DNA of 64,000 nucleotides, from contig SVDN01000005.1 in the NCBI GenBank assembly GCA_015057825.1, positions 80,001 through 144,000 on the forward strand, written 5' to 3'. Numbering within the stretch: position 1 is the stretch's first letter; every line of letters starts with the position of its first letter. Positions 1-8,730 of this stretch are shown piece after piece. The DNA comes from Lachnospiraceae bacterium. Lineage in GTDB: Bacteria; Bacillota; Clostridia; Lachnospirales; Lachnospiraceae. The position numbers were made by a program, and so were the translations under genes. Under the pieces are notes generated by a model, which saw nothing but the letters and a program-made list of their open reading frames with translations, was not told where the DNA came from and did not search any database.

Positions 1-2187
1 AACGGATTCCGTTACGGCATAAACCGCACCGTGGAAAGGACTCCATGTGGAAACATACGGATCGAAGCCATAAGTCATCAAAGATACGGTTTCGGTTTTT
101 CCGTTTAAAACAGGTATCTTGGCTACCATTGTCTGTGTTTCCGTTAACTGATACTTACCGCCGTAAGGCATAAGAACGGTTCCCGCACCGATTGATGAGT
201 CAAACATCTCAACAAGTCCTTTTTGCGAGCAAACATTAAGGTCTGACAAAGAATGTTTCCAGTGTTTTATAACCTCACCCGGATTAGAGAAAGAAAGTTT
301 TTCATTCTTTTTTCTGTTAGGAATTACAACATTTACTTCCGTTTCCTGATGAGCGCCGTTTGTATCCAAAAATTCTCTTGAGATATTTACAATCTCTTTG
401 CCTCTCCAATAAAGTACAAGACGCGGTTCTTTTGTTACTTCCGCAACTTCCACTGCCTCTAAATTTTCTTCATTGGCATAATTTAAGAATTTTTCCACGT
501 CTGCCTTATCAACAACAACTGCCATACGTTCCTGAGATTCGGAAATAGCAAGTTCCGTTCCGTCAAGACCCGCATATTTTTTAGGCACTTTATCCAAATC
601 GATTTTAAGACCGTCGGCAAGTTCGCCAATGGCAACGGATACACCGCCGGCACCGAAATCATTACATTTTTTGATAAGTAAGCTTACTTCTTCTCTTCTG
701 AAAAGTCTTTGAAGTTTTCTCTCTGTAGGTGCATTACCTTTTTGAACCTCAGCTCCGCAACTTTCCAAAGAATTTGCATCATGAACCTTTGAGGAACCCG
801 TTGCACCGCCGCAACCGTCACGGCCCGTACGTCCGCCAAGAAGGATAATTCTGTCTCCCGGATCCGATGTAAGTCTCTTAACCGCTCTTCTCGGAGCCGC
901 ACCGAGAACCGCACCGATTTCCATTCTTTTGGCAACATAATTAGGATGATAGATTTCTTTAACCAATCCCGTTGCAAGGCCGATCTGGTTACCGTATGAG
1001 CTGTAACCGTGTGCCGCATCGGTAACAATCTTTCTTTGAGGAAGTTTACCGATTAATGTCTTACTCATTGATGTGGTCGGATCTGCTGCACCCGTTACGC
1101 GCATTGCCTGATATACGTAAGTTCTGCCGCTTAACGGATCTCTGATTGCACCGCCGAGACAGGTAGCCGCACCACCGAAAGGCTCTATTTCCGTTGGATG
1201 ATTGTGAGTTTCGTTTTTGAAGTTTAATAACCACTCTTCTTCTTTTCCGTCAACATCAACCGGAATAATGATTGAGCACGCATTTATCTCGTCTGTTTCT
1301 TCCTGATCCGCTAATTTTCCCTGCTCCTTAAGTTTTCGCATTGCCATAAGAGCAAGGTCCATGAGACACATATATTTGTCAGGACGATCTTTGTAAAGTT
1401 CCGCTCTGTCTCTCTTATAACGATTGAATGTTGATTCGATAGGAGTTTTGTAATCTCCCTCGCCGAATACGACATTTGTAAGCTCTGTCTGGAAGGTTGT
1501 ATGACGGCAATGGTCTGACCAATAAGTATCCAACACTCTGATTTCCGTCATTGTCGGATTACGTTTTTCCGTGTTTTTAAAATAGTTTTGAATATGCTCA
1601 AAATCTTTTATGGTCATGGCAAGACCCAAAGATTTGTAAGTTTCTTCCAATTTTTCGGAATCCGCGTCCGTAAAGCCTTCCAAAATCGCCACATCGGCAG
1701 GTTCTTCGTAATCCATAATGAGTGTTTCCGGTTTTTCAAGGTCTGTTCTTCTTGAATCTACTGGATTTACACAGAATTTAACAATATCAACATATTGAAG
1801 AGGAGAAATTTCTCCCTTAAGTACATAGGTTGTTGCTGTCTTGATAACGGGATCTTCGTTCTCGTTTAAGAATTTAACACACTGAACGGCACTGTCGGCT
1901 CTTTGGTCGAATTGTCCCGGAAGATATTCAACGCAAAAAACTATATCGTTTGTGTCATATTCAAAGTGTTCCTCATATAAGTCATCAACCGGTGGCTCCG
2001 AAAATACGGTTGTTAAGGCCTTTTTGTAGACCTCATCCGATATATTCTCAATATCATAGCGCACAAGTACACGCACATCTTCAACTTCCGGAATATCCAG
2101 ATAATTTTGGATCTTTTCCTTCAATGATTTTGCCTGTACTGCATATGGCTCTTTTTTCTCAACGTATATTCTTCTGACTTTACTCAT
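1..2187 (-). CDS. purL: Phosphoribosylformylglycinamidine synthase, clostridial type (N-terminal 729 residues, runs off the window)
   Basis: Fourth step of de novo purine synthesis: FGAR plus glutamine and ATP give FGAM in the cytosol. Translating the minus strand from the ATG at 2187 (start MSKVRRIYVEKKEPYA) gives 729 open codons that leave the window at base 1. Recognisable PurL segments are LDTYWSDHCRHTTF (about 220-235), NFKNETHNHPTEIEPFGGAATCLGG (split here only in description), and GGRTGRDGCGGATGSS further on, the FGAM synthase ATP/substrate-binding repeats. The N-terminal ACT-like stretch and single-chain layout fit the clostridial large form (about 1250 residues), so the C-terminal synthase part and the glutaminase domain should lie to the left. 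The start has a good site, GGAGG six bases upstream. Transcribed leftward with no neighbour in between except mrp, 49 bases beyond its start. No sign of a frameshift. Confidence 0.95.
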   Translation of the reverse strand, partial: MSKVRRIYVEKKEPYAVQAKSLKEKIQNYLDIPEVEDVRVLVRYDIENISDEVYKKALTTVFSEPPVDDLYEEHFEYDTNDIVFCVEYLPGQFDQRADSAVQCVKFLNENEDPVIKTATTYVLKGEISPLQYVDIVKFCVNPVDSRRTDLEKPETLIMDYEEPADVAILEGFTDADSEKLEETYKSLGLAMTIKDFEHIQNYFKNTEKRNPTMTEIRVLDTYWSDHCRHTTFQTELTNVVFGEGDYKTPIESTFNRYKRDRAELYKDRPDKYMCLMDLALMAMRKLKEQGKLADQEETDEINACSIIIPVDVDGKEEEWLLNFKNETHNHPTEIEPFGGAATCLGGAIRDPLSGRTYVYQAMRVTGAADPTTSMSKTLIGKLPQRKIVTDAAHGYSSYGNQIGLATGLVKEIYHPNYVAKRMEIGAVLGAAPRRAVKRLTSDPGDRIILLGGRTGRDGCGGATGSSKVHDANSLESCGAEVQKGNAPTERKLQRLFRREEVSLLIKKCNDFGAGGVSVAIGELADGLKIDLDKVPKKYAGLDGTELAISESQERMAVVVDKADVEKFLNYANEENLEAVEVAEVTKEPRLVLYWRGKEIVNISREFLDTNGAHQETEVNVVIPNRKKNEKLSFSNPGEVIKHWKHSLSDLNVCSQKGLVEMFDSSIGAGTVLMPYGGKYQLTETQTMVAKIPVLNGKTETVSLMTYGFDPYVSTWSPFHGAVYAVTESV

Positions 2188-2236
2188 ATCGTCCTCCACC
2201 ACTGTTATTGTTTATATAAATTACACTTTTTGATTT

Positions 2237-3073
2237 TTATAATTTAATTTTATTAACTGCATCCGCAATATATTTGTTTTCGATTTTTTCAAACAAACCC
2301 GCATCGGCAAGTTCGGCCATATCCGAAACGATAGGAAGTTTACCCAAAACATCCACACCGAATTTATTGGCTGTTTCGTCAACCTTGCTTTCGCCGAAAA
2401 TATTGATTTTCTTTCCGCAATCAGGACATTCAAAATAGCTGTAATTTTCTACGATTCCGAGGATTGGGACATTCATCATTTCAGCCATATTGCAAGCTTT
2501 TTCAACAATAAGCTGTACCAAATCCTGCGGAGATGTAACAATAATGATACCATCAAGGGCAATACTCTGGAACACCGTAAGAGGAACATCTCCCGTTCCC
2601 GGAGGCATATCGATTAATAAGTAATCAAGCTCTCCCCACATAACATCGGTCCAGAACTGTTCAACAACGCCTGCTATAACAGGGCCTCTCCAAATTACAG
2701 GTTTTGACGGATCGTCAAGAAGCATGTTTACGGACATAACTTCGATTCCCAATTCTTTTGTTCTTCCCGGAATGATTCCCTGTTCATCTCCTTGGGCCGG
2801 CTCTTTAATTCCGAATACTTTAGGAATTGACGGACCTGTAATATCCGCATCCATAATGCCTACTTTATATCCTGCTTTTGCAAGTTCAACCGCAAGAGAT
2901 GATGTTACGAATGACTTACCTACACCACCTTTGCCACTTACAACTGCTATTGTCTTTTTTATACTTGAAAACATATTAAGCGGTTTTAAAAAACTTTCAG
3001 GGCCGGCATCACATCCGCCGCCGCAACTTCCGCAATCTCCGCTGCATCCTTGGTTGTTCATTTCCTCTGCCAT
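2237..3073 (-). CDS. Mrp/NBP35-family Fe-S cluster carrier ATPase
   Basis: A cytosolic P-loop ATPase of the Mrp (ApbC/NBP35) family, 278 residues, thought to carry and deliver [4Fe-4S] clusters to apo-proteins. The deviant Walker A GKGGVGKS is at residues 47-54. An N-terminal Cys cluster (C10, C14, C17, C21) resembles that of NBP35-type members, and the C-terminal CPDC pair near residue 220 is the family's bridging cluster site. The ATG at 3073 is preceded by AAAAGGAG at a normal distance. It ends 49 bases before purL and probably starts its own transcript, since the ftsH operon ends in a terminator upstream. Family assignment is firm; client proteins cannot be told from sequence. A cytosolic ParA/MinD relative is excluded by the Cys motifs. 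Confidence 0.92.
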   Translation of the reverse strand: MAEEMNNQGCSGDCGSCGGGCDAGPESFLKPLNMFSSIKKTIAVVSGKGGVGKSFVTSSLAVELAKAGYKVGIMDADITGPSIPKVFGIKEPAQGDEQGIIPGRTKELGIEVMSVNMLLDDPSKPVIWRGPVIAGVVEQFWTDVMWGELDYLLIDMPPGTGDVPLTVFQSIALDGIIIVTSPQDLVQLIVEKACNMAEMMNVPILGIVENYSYFECPDCGKKINIFGESKVDETANKFGVDVLGKLPIVSDMAELADAGLFEKIENKYIADAVNKIKL

Positions 3074-3120
3074 GGTTTAAATCTCCTTTTCATAAAATAT
3101 CTTTTCTTTTCCATATACAA

Positions 3121-3165
3121 AAATGCTATAAGCCAAATAGCGATACTATTTAGATTATAGCATTT
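3121..3165 (-). promoter_or_regulatory. Interrupted 45-base hairpin with a -10 like TATAAT ahead of mrp
   Basis: Eleven-base arms at 3121-3131 and 3155-3165 pair perfectly, and an inner six-base stem (3135-3140 with 3146-3151) continues the helix across a three-base internal loop. Read on the minus strand the helix is followed by a run of T (toward 3116) and lies about 50 bases before the mrp start. A TATAAT occurs at 3154-3159 on the minus strand but without a convincing -35. It may be a leader structure, a weak terminator behind ftsH, or a symmetrical operator over the promoter. A smaller palindrome (GTTCA at 3183, TGAAC at 3192) sits just upstream. Confidence 0.4.
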
Positions 3166-3268
3166 TAATAATTTAAAGTATAGTTCAAAAAATGAACAAT
3201 ATAGAAAGATTAAATTCACCTTTTGATGATATATTAACCAAAATCCGAAATATTTTTCCGTAAAAGGT

Positions 3269-3300
3269 AAAAAGGAATCGCGGGGAAGCGATTCCTTTTT
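3269..3300 (-). terminator. Intrinsic terminator of the tilS-hpt-ftsH transcript
   Basis: GGAATCGC (3274-3281) pairs with GCGATTCC (3288-3295) around a six-base loop, with A5 and T5 flanks giving a U tract on either strand. It is about 140 bases past the ftsH stop; the stretch between 3301 and 3442 holds no gene, only an additional 7-base inverted repeat (3332-3338 with 3357-3363). Confidence 0.85.
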
Positions 3301-3442
3301 AGGAGAAGGTATTTCGTTTTTATGGGGTGTAGTAAAACTATATAATGTATTGGGGGGTTTTACGATACTTATTATATGGCATGGCAACTAATAAGTGTGC
3401 ACAAATTTACCAACTATTATAAATTTATTTTGTGCAACTTTA

Positions 3443-5257
3443 CTATGCCTCAAACAAAGCTTCGAACTCTTCCTGGCCGATTTTTTCTTTTTCTATAAGC
3501 AATTCGGCACATTTTTCAAGAACATCCTTGTGTTCTTCAATAACTTTCTTTGCCTTGTCGTAGCATTCGCTCACAATACGTTTTACTTCATCATCAATTT
3601 CGGCTGCGGTCTTTTCCGCATATCCCTTTGTATGTCCGAAATCTCTGCCGATAAAGACTTCTTCATCTTCATTTCCGTAATGGATAAGGCCGAGTTTTTC
3701 GCTCATACCGTAGGTTGTAACCATGCTTCTTGCCGTAGCTGTTGCCTGTTTGATATCCTGAGAAGCTCCGGTTGTAATATCATCAAATATTATTTCTTCT
3801 GCGATTCGACCGCCAAGACTTACCATGATATTTTGGAGCATTTTTCCTTTTGTATTAAACATTTCATCTTTTTCCGGAAGAGGCATCGTATAACCTGCGG
3901 CACCCATACCCGTTGGTATGATTGAAACCGTATGAACAGGTCCCACATCAGGAAGCACATGGAACAAAATAGCATGTCCCGCTTCGTGATATGCCGTAAT
4001 TTTCTTTTCTTTTTCGGAAATAACCTTGCTTCGTTTTTCGGCACCTATACCTACTTTTACGAAGGATTTGTTAATATCTTCCTGCTTAATATATGCTCTG
4101 TTTTGTTTAGCCGCAGCGATTGCCGCCTCATTAAGCAAGTTTTCGAGATCCGCTCCGGTAAATCCCGCAGTTGTCTGCGCAACATTTTTAAGATCCACAT
4201 CTTCACCCAGTGGCTTGTTCTTTGCGTGAACGTTTAATATTTCCTCACGTCCTTTAATATCAGGACGACCCACTGCTACTTTTCTGTCAAAACGTCCCGG
4301 TCTTAAAATAGCCGGATCGAGAATGTCAACACGGTTTGTTGCTGCCATAACGATGATTCCTTCATTTACTCCGAAACCATCCATTTCAACAAGCAACTGG
4401 TTAAGTGTTTGTTCACGTTCATCATGACCGCCGCCCATACCCGAACCACGGCGTCTTGCAACGGCATCAATTTCATCAATAAATACAATACAAGGTGAAT
4501 TCTTCTTTGCTTCCGCAAAAAGGTCACGCACACGAGATGCACCGACACCTACAAACATTTCAACAAAGTCAGAACCCGAAATGCTGAAAAACGGCACTTT
4601 TGCCTCGCCCGCAACAGCTTTTGCAAGAAGAGTTTTACCTGTTCCCGGAGGGCCTACCAATATAACACCTTTAGGAATTCTTGCTCCCACTCCTATATAT
4701 TTTTTAGGCTCTTTGAGGAAGTCTACTATTTCTTCCAATTCCTCACGTTCTTCATGAAGTCCCGCTACATTGCCGAAGTTAATCTTTGCTGCATCGGCAT
4801 CCATCATTTTGGCACGGCTTTTTCCGAAGTTCATCATTTTGTTTCCGGCACCGCCGCCACCTGCTTGATTTGCAATAAACATAAAGAGGAAGAAAACCAC
4901 TACGATTATTATTATGTAAGGAAGAATAGTTAAGAAAATGCTGTCACCTTCTATATCTCCCAAATGGTAATCCACGAAGTCCAAATCTTCGATATCTGTT
5001 TGTAATTTATTTACATCGGAAACGTAAAGTTTCTTCGTTGTTCCGTCTTTAAAATCGATTACAACGCGACCCGTCGGTGTTTCCTGATTTTGTACAATCG
5101 TCAGATAATCAACATCACCGTCTTTTACGTCTTTAATCAAGTCGGAATATACATAATCATCCGTTACTTTATTGCTGTTACTAACCGTGTAAATAGCAAA
5201 TATAATAATCAGAATAATTATTATATATATCCCCAATCCCCTAAACTGTCTTTTCAA
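3443..5257 (-). CDS. ftsH: ATP-dependent zinc metalloprotease FtsH
   Basis: Membrane-anchored AAA+ protease that extracts and degrades misfolded membrane proteins and regulators. 604 residues, with two transmembrane helices (about 9-25 and 108-129) around an extracytoplasmic domain, a glycine-rich linker (132-139), Walker A GPPGTGKT (202-209), Walker B with DEID near 261-264, the SRH region, and zinc motif HEAGH (424-428) followed by the peptidase domain. The start is TTG at 5257, eight bases after AAAGGAGG; no ATG lies in frame nearby that would keep the first helix. Last gene of the divIC-tilS-hpt-ftsH cluster, a conserved Firmicutes order. Slightly shorter than many homologues at the C-terminus, with no missing key residue. 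Confidence 0.97.
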   Translation of the reverse strand: MKRQFRGLGIYIIIILIIIFAIYTVSNSNKVTDDYVYSDLIKDVKDGDVDYLTIVQNQETPTGRVVIDFKDGTTKKLYVSDVNKLQTDIEDLDFVDYHLGDIEGDSIFLTILPYIIIIVVVFFLFMFIANQAGGGGAGNKMMNFGKSRAKMMDADAAKINFGNVAGLHEEREELEEIVDFLKEPKKYIGVGARIPKGVILVGPPGTGKTLLAKAVAGEAKVPFFSISGSDFVEMFVGVGASRVRDLFAEAKKNSPCIVFIDEIDAVARRRGSGMGGGHDEREQTLNQLLVEMDGFGVNEGIIVMAATNRVDILDPAILRPGRFDRKVAVGRPDIKGREEILNVHAKNKPLGEDVDLKNVAQTTAGFTGADLENLLNEAAIAAAKQNRAYIKQEDINKSFVKVGIGAEKRSKVISEKEKKITAYHEAGHAILFHVLPDVGPVHTVSIIPTGMGAAGYTMPLPEKDEMFNTKGKMLQNIMVSLGGRIAEEIIFDDITTGASQDIKQATATARSMVTTYGMSEKLGLIHYGNEDEEVFIGRDFGHTKGYAEKTAAEIDDEVKRIVSECYDKAKKVIEEHKDVLEKCAELLIEKEKIGQEEFEALFEA

Positions 5258-5304
5258 ATCACTATCCTCCTTTAATACGATTTATAAATGCGATATATGG
5301 GCTT

Positions 5305-5826
5305 TTAAACCTCCACTACTCCGATATATGGAAGGTTTCTGTATTTCTGGTCATAATCAAGGCCGTATCCCACTACAAATTTATCCGGGATTTCAAATCC
5401 GACCCAATCCACCTTAACTTCTTTAACACGTCTGTCCGGTTTATCCAAAAGAGTGCAAAGGGCAAGGCTCTTAGGATTTCTCTTTTTCAATATTTCCATA
5501 AGATAGCTGAGCGTTCTGCCCGAGTCGATAATATCTTCCACAACGATTACATCTTTACCTTCAAGAGGCTCATCAAGATCCTTTACAAACTTAACAACAC
5601 CGCTGCTTTCGGATCCCGAACCATAGCTTGAAACCGACATGAAATCGAGCGTAACAGGCACTGTAATTCTTTTTGCGAGTTCTGTCATAAAGAAAGCTCC
5701 ACCCTTTAAAACGCAAATAAGGTGAATTGATTTTCCCGCATATTTTTCACTTATGATTTTTCCCATCTCGAGAATTCTTTTGTTAACTTCTTCTTCCGGA
5801 ATCATTACACTGACTTTATCTTCCAT
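5305..5826 (-). CDS. hpt: Hypoxanthine phosphoribosyltransferase
   Basis: Purine salvage: hypoxanthine or guanine plus PRPP to IMP or GMP. The 173-residue product from the ATG at 5826 shows the PRPP-binding loop VVEDIIDSGRTL in mid-protein and the ...CVLKGGAFF... loop near the N-terminus. I prefer the ATG at 5826 because GGAGG lies five bases upstream; an in-frame TTG at 5847 would add seven residues but has no ribosome-binding site. The gene begins inside the end of tilS (11-base overlap) and ends 47 bases before the ftsH start, so the three are surely co-transcribed and tilS-hpt probably translationally coupled. Confidence 0.95.
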   Translation of the reverse strand: MEDKVSVMIPEEEVNKRILEMGKIISEKYAGKSIHLICVLKGGAFFMTELAKRITVPVTLDFMSVSSYGSGSESSGVVKFVKDLDEPLEGKDVIVVEDIIDSGRTLSYLMEILKKRNPKSLALCTLLDKPDRRVKEVKVDWVGFEIPDKFVVGYGLDYDQKYRNLPYIGVVEV

Positions 5827-7222
5827 TTTGTCCTCCACTGTACTCAACCTTTAAGGTTGTTTTAGTTTGTTTTGTTATTTTATATTCTTCATTTATTCTA
5901 TATCCGACGATCCAAATAACTTGACTGCCTTTTGCCAAAAGCAGAATTTTGTCTCGTTCTTCTCTTGGGATTTTCATATCTATAAAATAATCTTTAAGTT
6001 TTTTTCTTCCTCCCTTAAGGTTTATATAATCGCCGTCTTTTCGGTTTCTGATTTCAAAACCAAATTTCATTTTATCATAATCAAACTCTTTAGTATATAG
6101 CTTTTCGTGAAATTCGCCTTCTGCACAATCCTTGCATTCAAATGAAAAATGCGCATTTTCAAGCTCTATACTTTTTCTTATTTCTTCTTTTAGAATCTCT
6201 TCGAAAAATTTATCATCAAGCACAATTTCATCCGATTTTTTAATTGATTCTTTTTTATTGCTTATGATTATCTTCCCGTACTCATTTCTTGCGGTCATAT
6301 TGTAAGGCAGCTTAATATTCTTGCCGCTTTCGCTTTTTGCAAGTTTTAAAATGCTTTCAACATGCTTTGCGCTTAAATCCTTTCTTTTGCCGCAAACCAT
6401 TTCCAAAGCATCAATAACCAACCTGCTTTTAATGACTTTGTTCAGTCGGCTTAAGGAGTCAATATCAATATACAAATCATCATCAATGCGAGCAAGGCTT
6501 TCTTCCATGGCCTCCCCGGTCTTTTCTTCCAAATAACTTTCCAAATCGCTTAACTCGCCCGCAAGCCTTACCAAATGGCTTACCGCTTGATTATTCACCT
6601 TTTCCAGTTCCGGAAGAACATTTAATCTGATTTTGTTCCTTGTATATTTGCTGTCCGAATTTGTAATATCCGTACAGTATTTTATGGATTTGTTTTTCAA
6701 ATAGCTTTCGATTTCTTCTCTCTTAAGACATAGAATCGGACGAATTATATCATCCCTTACGGGCCTTATACCTCCAAGGCCTTTTACGGAACTTCCCCTT
6801 GCCATGCTTAAAAGCACTGTTTCGGCCAAATCGTTTGCATTGTGTGCAACCGCTATTTTATCGGCTTTTTCTTTATCCTTCACTTCTCTGAAAGCCTTAT
6901 ATCTGACAATTCTTCCTTCTTCTTCTTCGGATAAAGCCTCTTTTTTTGCCAAAGCCGGTACATCATATTTAAAACCGAAAAACTTTACACCTTTATTTTT
7001 ACATAGTTTCTCCACAAAACTATAGTCTTCATCCGCATCTTTTCCCCTTATTCCATGATGCACATGAACCACAAAAAGCTTTAGATTATACTTTTCTTTT
7101 ATTTCACAAAGAATCTCAAAAAGGCACACAGAATCAGCGCCGCCGGAAACTGCGACAACTATTTTGTCTCCCATATTAATCATCTTCTCTTTTTCAATGT
7201 ATTCTAAAACTTTTTCCAACAT
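5816..7222 (-). CDS. tilS: tRNA(Ile)-lysidine synthase
   Basis: Converts C34 of the CAU-anticodon tRNA-Ile to lysidine, so that it reads AUA; essential in most bacteria. 468 residues from ATG 7222. The PP-loop SGGADS follows the start closely, then HHGIRG and the HNANDLAETVL segment that binds ATP and lysine; the remainder holds the TilS middle and C-terminal tRNA-binding domains (RNRKDGDYINL...GGRKKLKDYFID), a full-length family member. A GTG at 7252 would add ten residues but the ATG gives the usual family N-terminus. Position between divIC and hpt matches the classical Firmicutes order. Confidence 0.95.
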   Translation of the reverse strand: MLEKVLEYIEKEKMINMGDKIVVAVSGGADSVCLFEILCEIKEKYNLKLFVVHVHHGIRGKDADEDYSFVEKLCKNKGVKFFGFKYDVPALAKKEALSEEEEGRIVRYKAFREVKDKEKADKIAVAHNANDLAETVLLSMARGSSVKGLGGIRPVRDDIIRPILCLKREEIESYLKNKSIKYCTDITNSDSKYTRNKIRLNVLPELEKVNNQAVSHLVRLAGELSDLESYLEEKTGEAMEESLARIDDDLYIDIDSLSRLNKVIKSRLVIDALEMVCGKRKDLSAKHVESILKLAKSESGKNIKLPYNMTARNEYGKIIISNKKESIKKSDEIVLDDKFFEEILKEEIRKSIELENAHFSFECKDCAEGEFHEKLYTKEFDYDKMKFGFEIRNRKDGDYINLKGGRKKLKDYFIDMKIPREERDKILLLAKGSQVIWIVGYRINEEYKITKQTKTTLKVEYSGGQNGR

Positions 7223-7241
7223 TTCTTCTTTAATCAAATTT

Positions 7242-7268
7242 AAATAAAGCACCCTATCTTTAGGATGC
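7242..7268 (-). terminator. Possible weak terminator or attenuator between divIC and tilS
   Basis: On the minus strand GCATCCT pairs with AGGGTGC (7249-7255 with 7262-7268, one G-U pair) and is followed by TTTATTT (7242-7248). Stem is short, so partial read-through into tilS is likely. Confidence 0.4.
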
Positions 7269-7285
7269 CCTATAATTGTCTTTTA

Positions 7286-7585
7286 TTAATTTGTTGCTTT
7301 AAAGATTATTTCATCGGGATAAACATATCCGATACTTTTTGCAACTTCTTCAGCGTATTTTTTTGTCTGAACATAGATTTTTTGTTCTTCCAAATCCGCT
7401 TGTCTTTGTTCCTGTTCTTCAAGTTCATCCAAAAGCGCTTGCTCTTGCTTTTTGAGCTCTGCGTTTTTGTGGTAAACGCTTATCATATGGCTTCCGAAAA
7501 CAATGCACATTAAACAGACTACGGCAAGCATAGTTATAATCCCGATATTAACTTTTTTCTTCTTCTTAACCTTTAGTCTTCTCAC
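7286..7585 (-). CDS. divIC: DivIC/FtsL-type septum formation initiator protein
   Basis: Small bitopic division protein of the FtsL/DivIC family, part of the FtsQ-like/FtsL/DivIC complex that activates septal peptidoglycan synthesis. 99 residues: a strongly basic cytosolic start (RRLKVKKKKK), one membrane helix (about 13-33), then a coiled coil rich in Leu, Glu and Gln and a short C-terminal YVYPDEIIF motif typical of DivIC. The GTG at 7585 is chosen because GGGGG lies five bases before it; a TTG four codons earlier overlaps that site. It lies between rqcP and tilS, the conserved position of divIC. Family is clear; divIC rather than ftsL is inferred from this context. Confidence 0.85.
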   Translation of the reverse strand: MRRLKVKKKKKVNIGIITMLAVVCLMCIVFGSHMISVYHKNAELKKQEQALLDELEEQEQRQADLEEQKIYVQTKKYAEEVAKSIGYVYPDEIIFKATN

Positions 7586-7626
7586 AAAATCCCCCAAATG
7601 ATTTACATAACATTTGTTCTAAACTT

Positions 7627-7655
7627 ATTTTACAATTATATCGGCATTTTTTCAA
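7627..7655 (-). promoter_or_regulatory. Sigma-A type promoter ahead of divIC
   Basis: Minus strand TTGAAA (7650-7655), 17-base spacer, TAAAAT (7627-7632), about 40 bases before the divIC start. It would drive divIC-tilS-hpt-ftsH. Confidence 0.6.
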
Positions 7656-7694
7656 TAGTTTTTAGGATTTTTATGCAAAACCGATCCGCCTAAA

Positions 7695-7934
7695 TTAAAG
7701 TAATTTGTACATTTCTTTGGCATCGTCTTTTCTGACATTGTCCGAAACGTCCAATATTTCGGCCTTTACGGTTCGTGTTCCGAAAAGAATTTCTATTACA
7801 TCTCCTACTTTTACACTTGTCGATGCCTTAGCCGCTTTACCGTTTATCATAACTCGACCGGCATCGCAAGCTTCATTTGCAACGGTTCTTCTTTTTATTA
7901 ATCTCGAAACCTTAAGGTATTTATCAAGTCTCAT
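7695..7934 (-). CDS. rqcP: RqcP, S4-domain ribosome quality-control factor (YabO)
   Basis: 79-residue protein made almost wholly of one S4 RNA-binding domain (MRLDKYLKVSRLIKRRTVANEAC...). In Bacillus the homologue YabO/RqcP binds 50S-peptidyl-tRNA complexes and works with RqcH to add poly-alanine tails to stalled chains. Length and position, immediately upstream of divIC, match that gene. Hsp15 proteins have the same fold but are longer and belong to other phyla. ATG at 7934 follows AAGAGG at six bases. It sits 20 bases past the hup terminator and has no obvious promoter, so it may depend on read-through. Confidence 0.9.
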   Translation of the reverse strand: MRLDKYLKVSRLIKRRTVANEACDAGRVMINGKAAKASTSVKVGDVIEILFGTRTVKAEILDVSDNVRKDDAKEMYKLL

Positions 7935-7956
7935 ATTTTTCCTCTTTTAACACAAA

Positions 7957-7982
7957 ACACCCTGCAAAAAATTGCAGGGTGT
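7957..7982 (-). terminator. Intrinsic terminator of hup
   Basis: Ten-base perfect stem ACACCCTGCA (7957-7966) with TGCAGGGTGT (7973-7982), followed on the minus strand by TTTTGTGTT. Lies 16 bases past the hup stop. Confidence 0.88.
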
Positions 7983-7997
7983 CGATAACATGGTTAA

Positions 7998-8276
7998 TTA
8001 TTTTTTATTAACGATATCTTTTAAGCCTCTACCAGCTTTGAATTTTGGAGCTTTTGAAGCTGCAATTTTCATTGGTTTGCCTGTCTGAGGGTTTCTACCT
8101 TCTCTAGCTGCTCTCTTAACAACTTCGAATGTACCGAAACCAACTAACTGAACTTTGTTGCCTTTCTTTAACTGTTCAGCAACGATGTCTGTGAAAGCTC
8201 TTAAAGCTTTTTCTGAATCTTTTTTTGATAACTGTGTTTTTGCAGCCATTGCTGCTACTAATTCTGCTTTGTTCAT
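7998..8276 (-). CDS. hup: DNA-binding protein HU
   Basis: Histone-like nucleoid protein that bends and compacts DNA as a dimer. The 92-residue product has the typical MNKAELV start, the GFGTFEV segment, the DNA-wrapping arm RNPQTGKPMKI (about 61-71) and the KFKAGRGLKD C-terminus. The reading frame is open for another 47 codons upstream, but ATG 8276 with GAGGAGG before it is the family start; the upstream codons are leader RNA. A strong promoter lies about 110 bases upstream and a terminator follows, so it is monocistronic and probably highly expressed. Confidence 0.97.
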   Translation of the reverse strand: MNKAELVAAMAAKTQLSKKDSEKALRAFTDIVAEQLKKGNKVQLVGFGTFEVVKRAAREGRNPQTGKPMKIAASKAPKFKAGRGLKDIVNKK

Positions 8277-8388
8277 GAACAAAATCCTCCTCTGAATACT
8301 TTGTGCACAAGGCACATGTTTTATTAATCTCTCCCAAGCATAATTGCATGGTTTTCTTAAAGCACCTCGCTCGGCGCCTCTAAATATA

Positions 8389-8417
8389 TTTATATTAGAT
8401 TTTTGCCCATTTGTCAA
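8389..8417 (-). promoter_or_regulatory. Strong sigma-A promoter of hup
   Basis: Minus strand consensus TTGACA (8412-8417), 17-base spacer, TATAAA (8389-8394). The predicted leader is about 105 bases. A second TTGACA on the same strand (near 8448) has no partner -10 at the right distance. Confidence 0.8.
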
Positions 8418-8510
8418 GGAAAATCAAGGATTTTTCTCAAAAAAAATGTCAATTTTTTCGACTTTTCCGTTGAAAAGCGTCTGTATACCGCATTATTACT
8501 GCAAAAAAGT

Positions 8511-8622
8511 AAAAAAATCTTTATCGCTTGGACAAAGATTTTTTTAGGTTTTTTAAAGTATGCTATATTTCCGAGCTAAGCGAAGTTGTGTGTGTGAGTG
8601 GTTGTCAACCTCGCTCCTCTTG
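8511..8622 (-). ncRNA. Candidate small RNA between hup and the LysR gene
   Basis: A complete minus-strand transcription unit without an ORF. A promoter (TGTACA at 8651-8656, 17 bases, TATAAT at 8628-8633) would start RNA near 8621. The RNA has a ten-base-pair stem, AGCGAGGUUG with CAACUUCGCU (one G-U pair), around a CA-rich loop, and ends in a strong hairpin AAAAAAATCTTT/AAAGATTTTTTT (8511-8545) with a T run. Predicted length is about 110 nt. The terminator is symmetrical and could also act on plus-strand RNA. I do not recognise an Rfam family. The alternative is that these are a distal hup promoter and an attenuator. Confidence 0.4.
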
Positions 8623-8627
8623 TACTT

Positions 8628-8656
8628 ATTATACTTCGAAATTTGATTTTTGTACA
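8628..8656 (-). promoter_or_regulatory. Promoter of the candidate small RNA
   Basis: TGTACA, 17-base spacer, perfect TATAAT on the minus strand; the -35 matches consensus at four of six positions. Confidence 0.45.
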
Positions 8657-8730
8657 GAGAATGATAAAAAAACTTTTATTACTGACAGGAATATATAATT
8701 GTGATATTATTGCTTTTGAGAGGTGATATC

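Noticed and set aside
3058..3387. 109-codon minus-strand frame upstream of mrp
   Set aside because: It runs through the ftsH terminator and the hairpin and overlaps the mrp start; composition is not protein-like.
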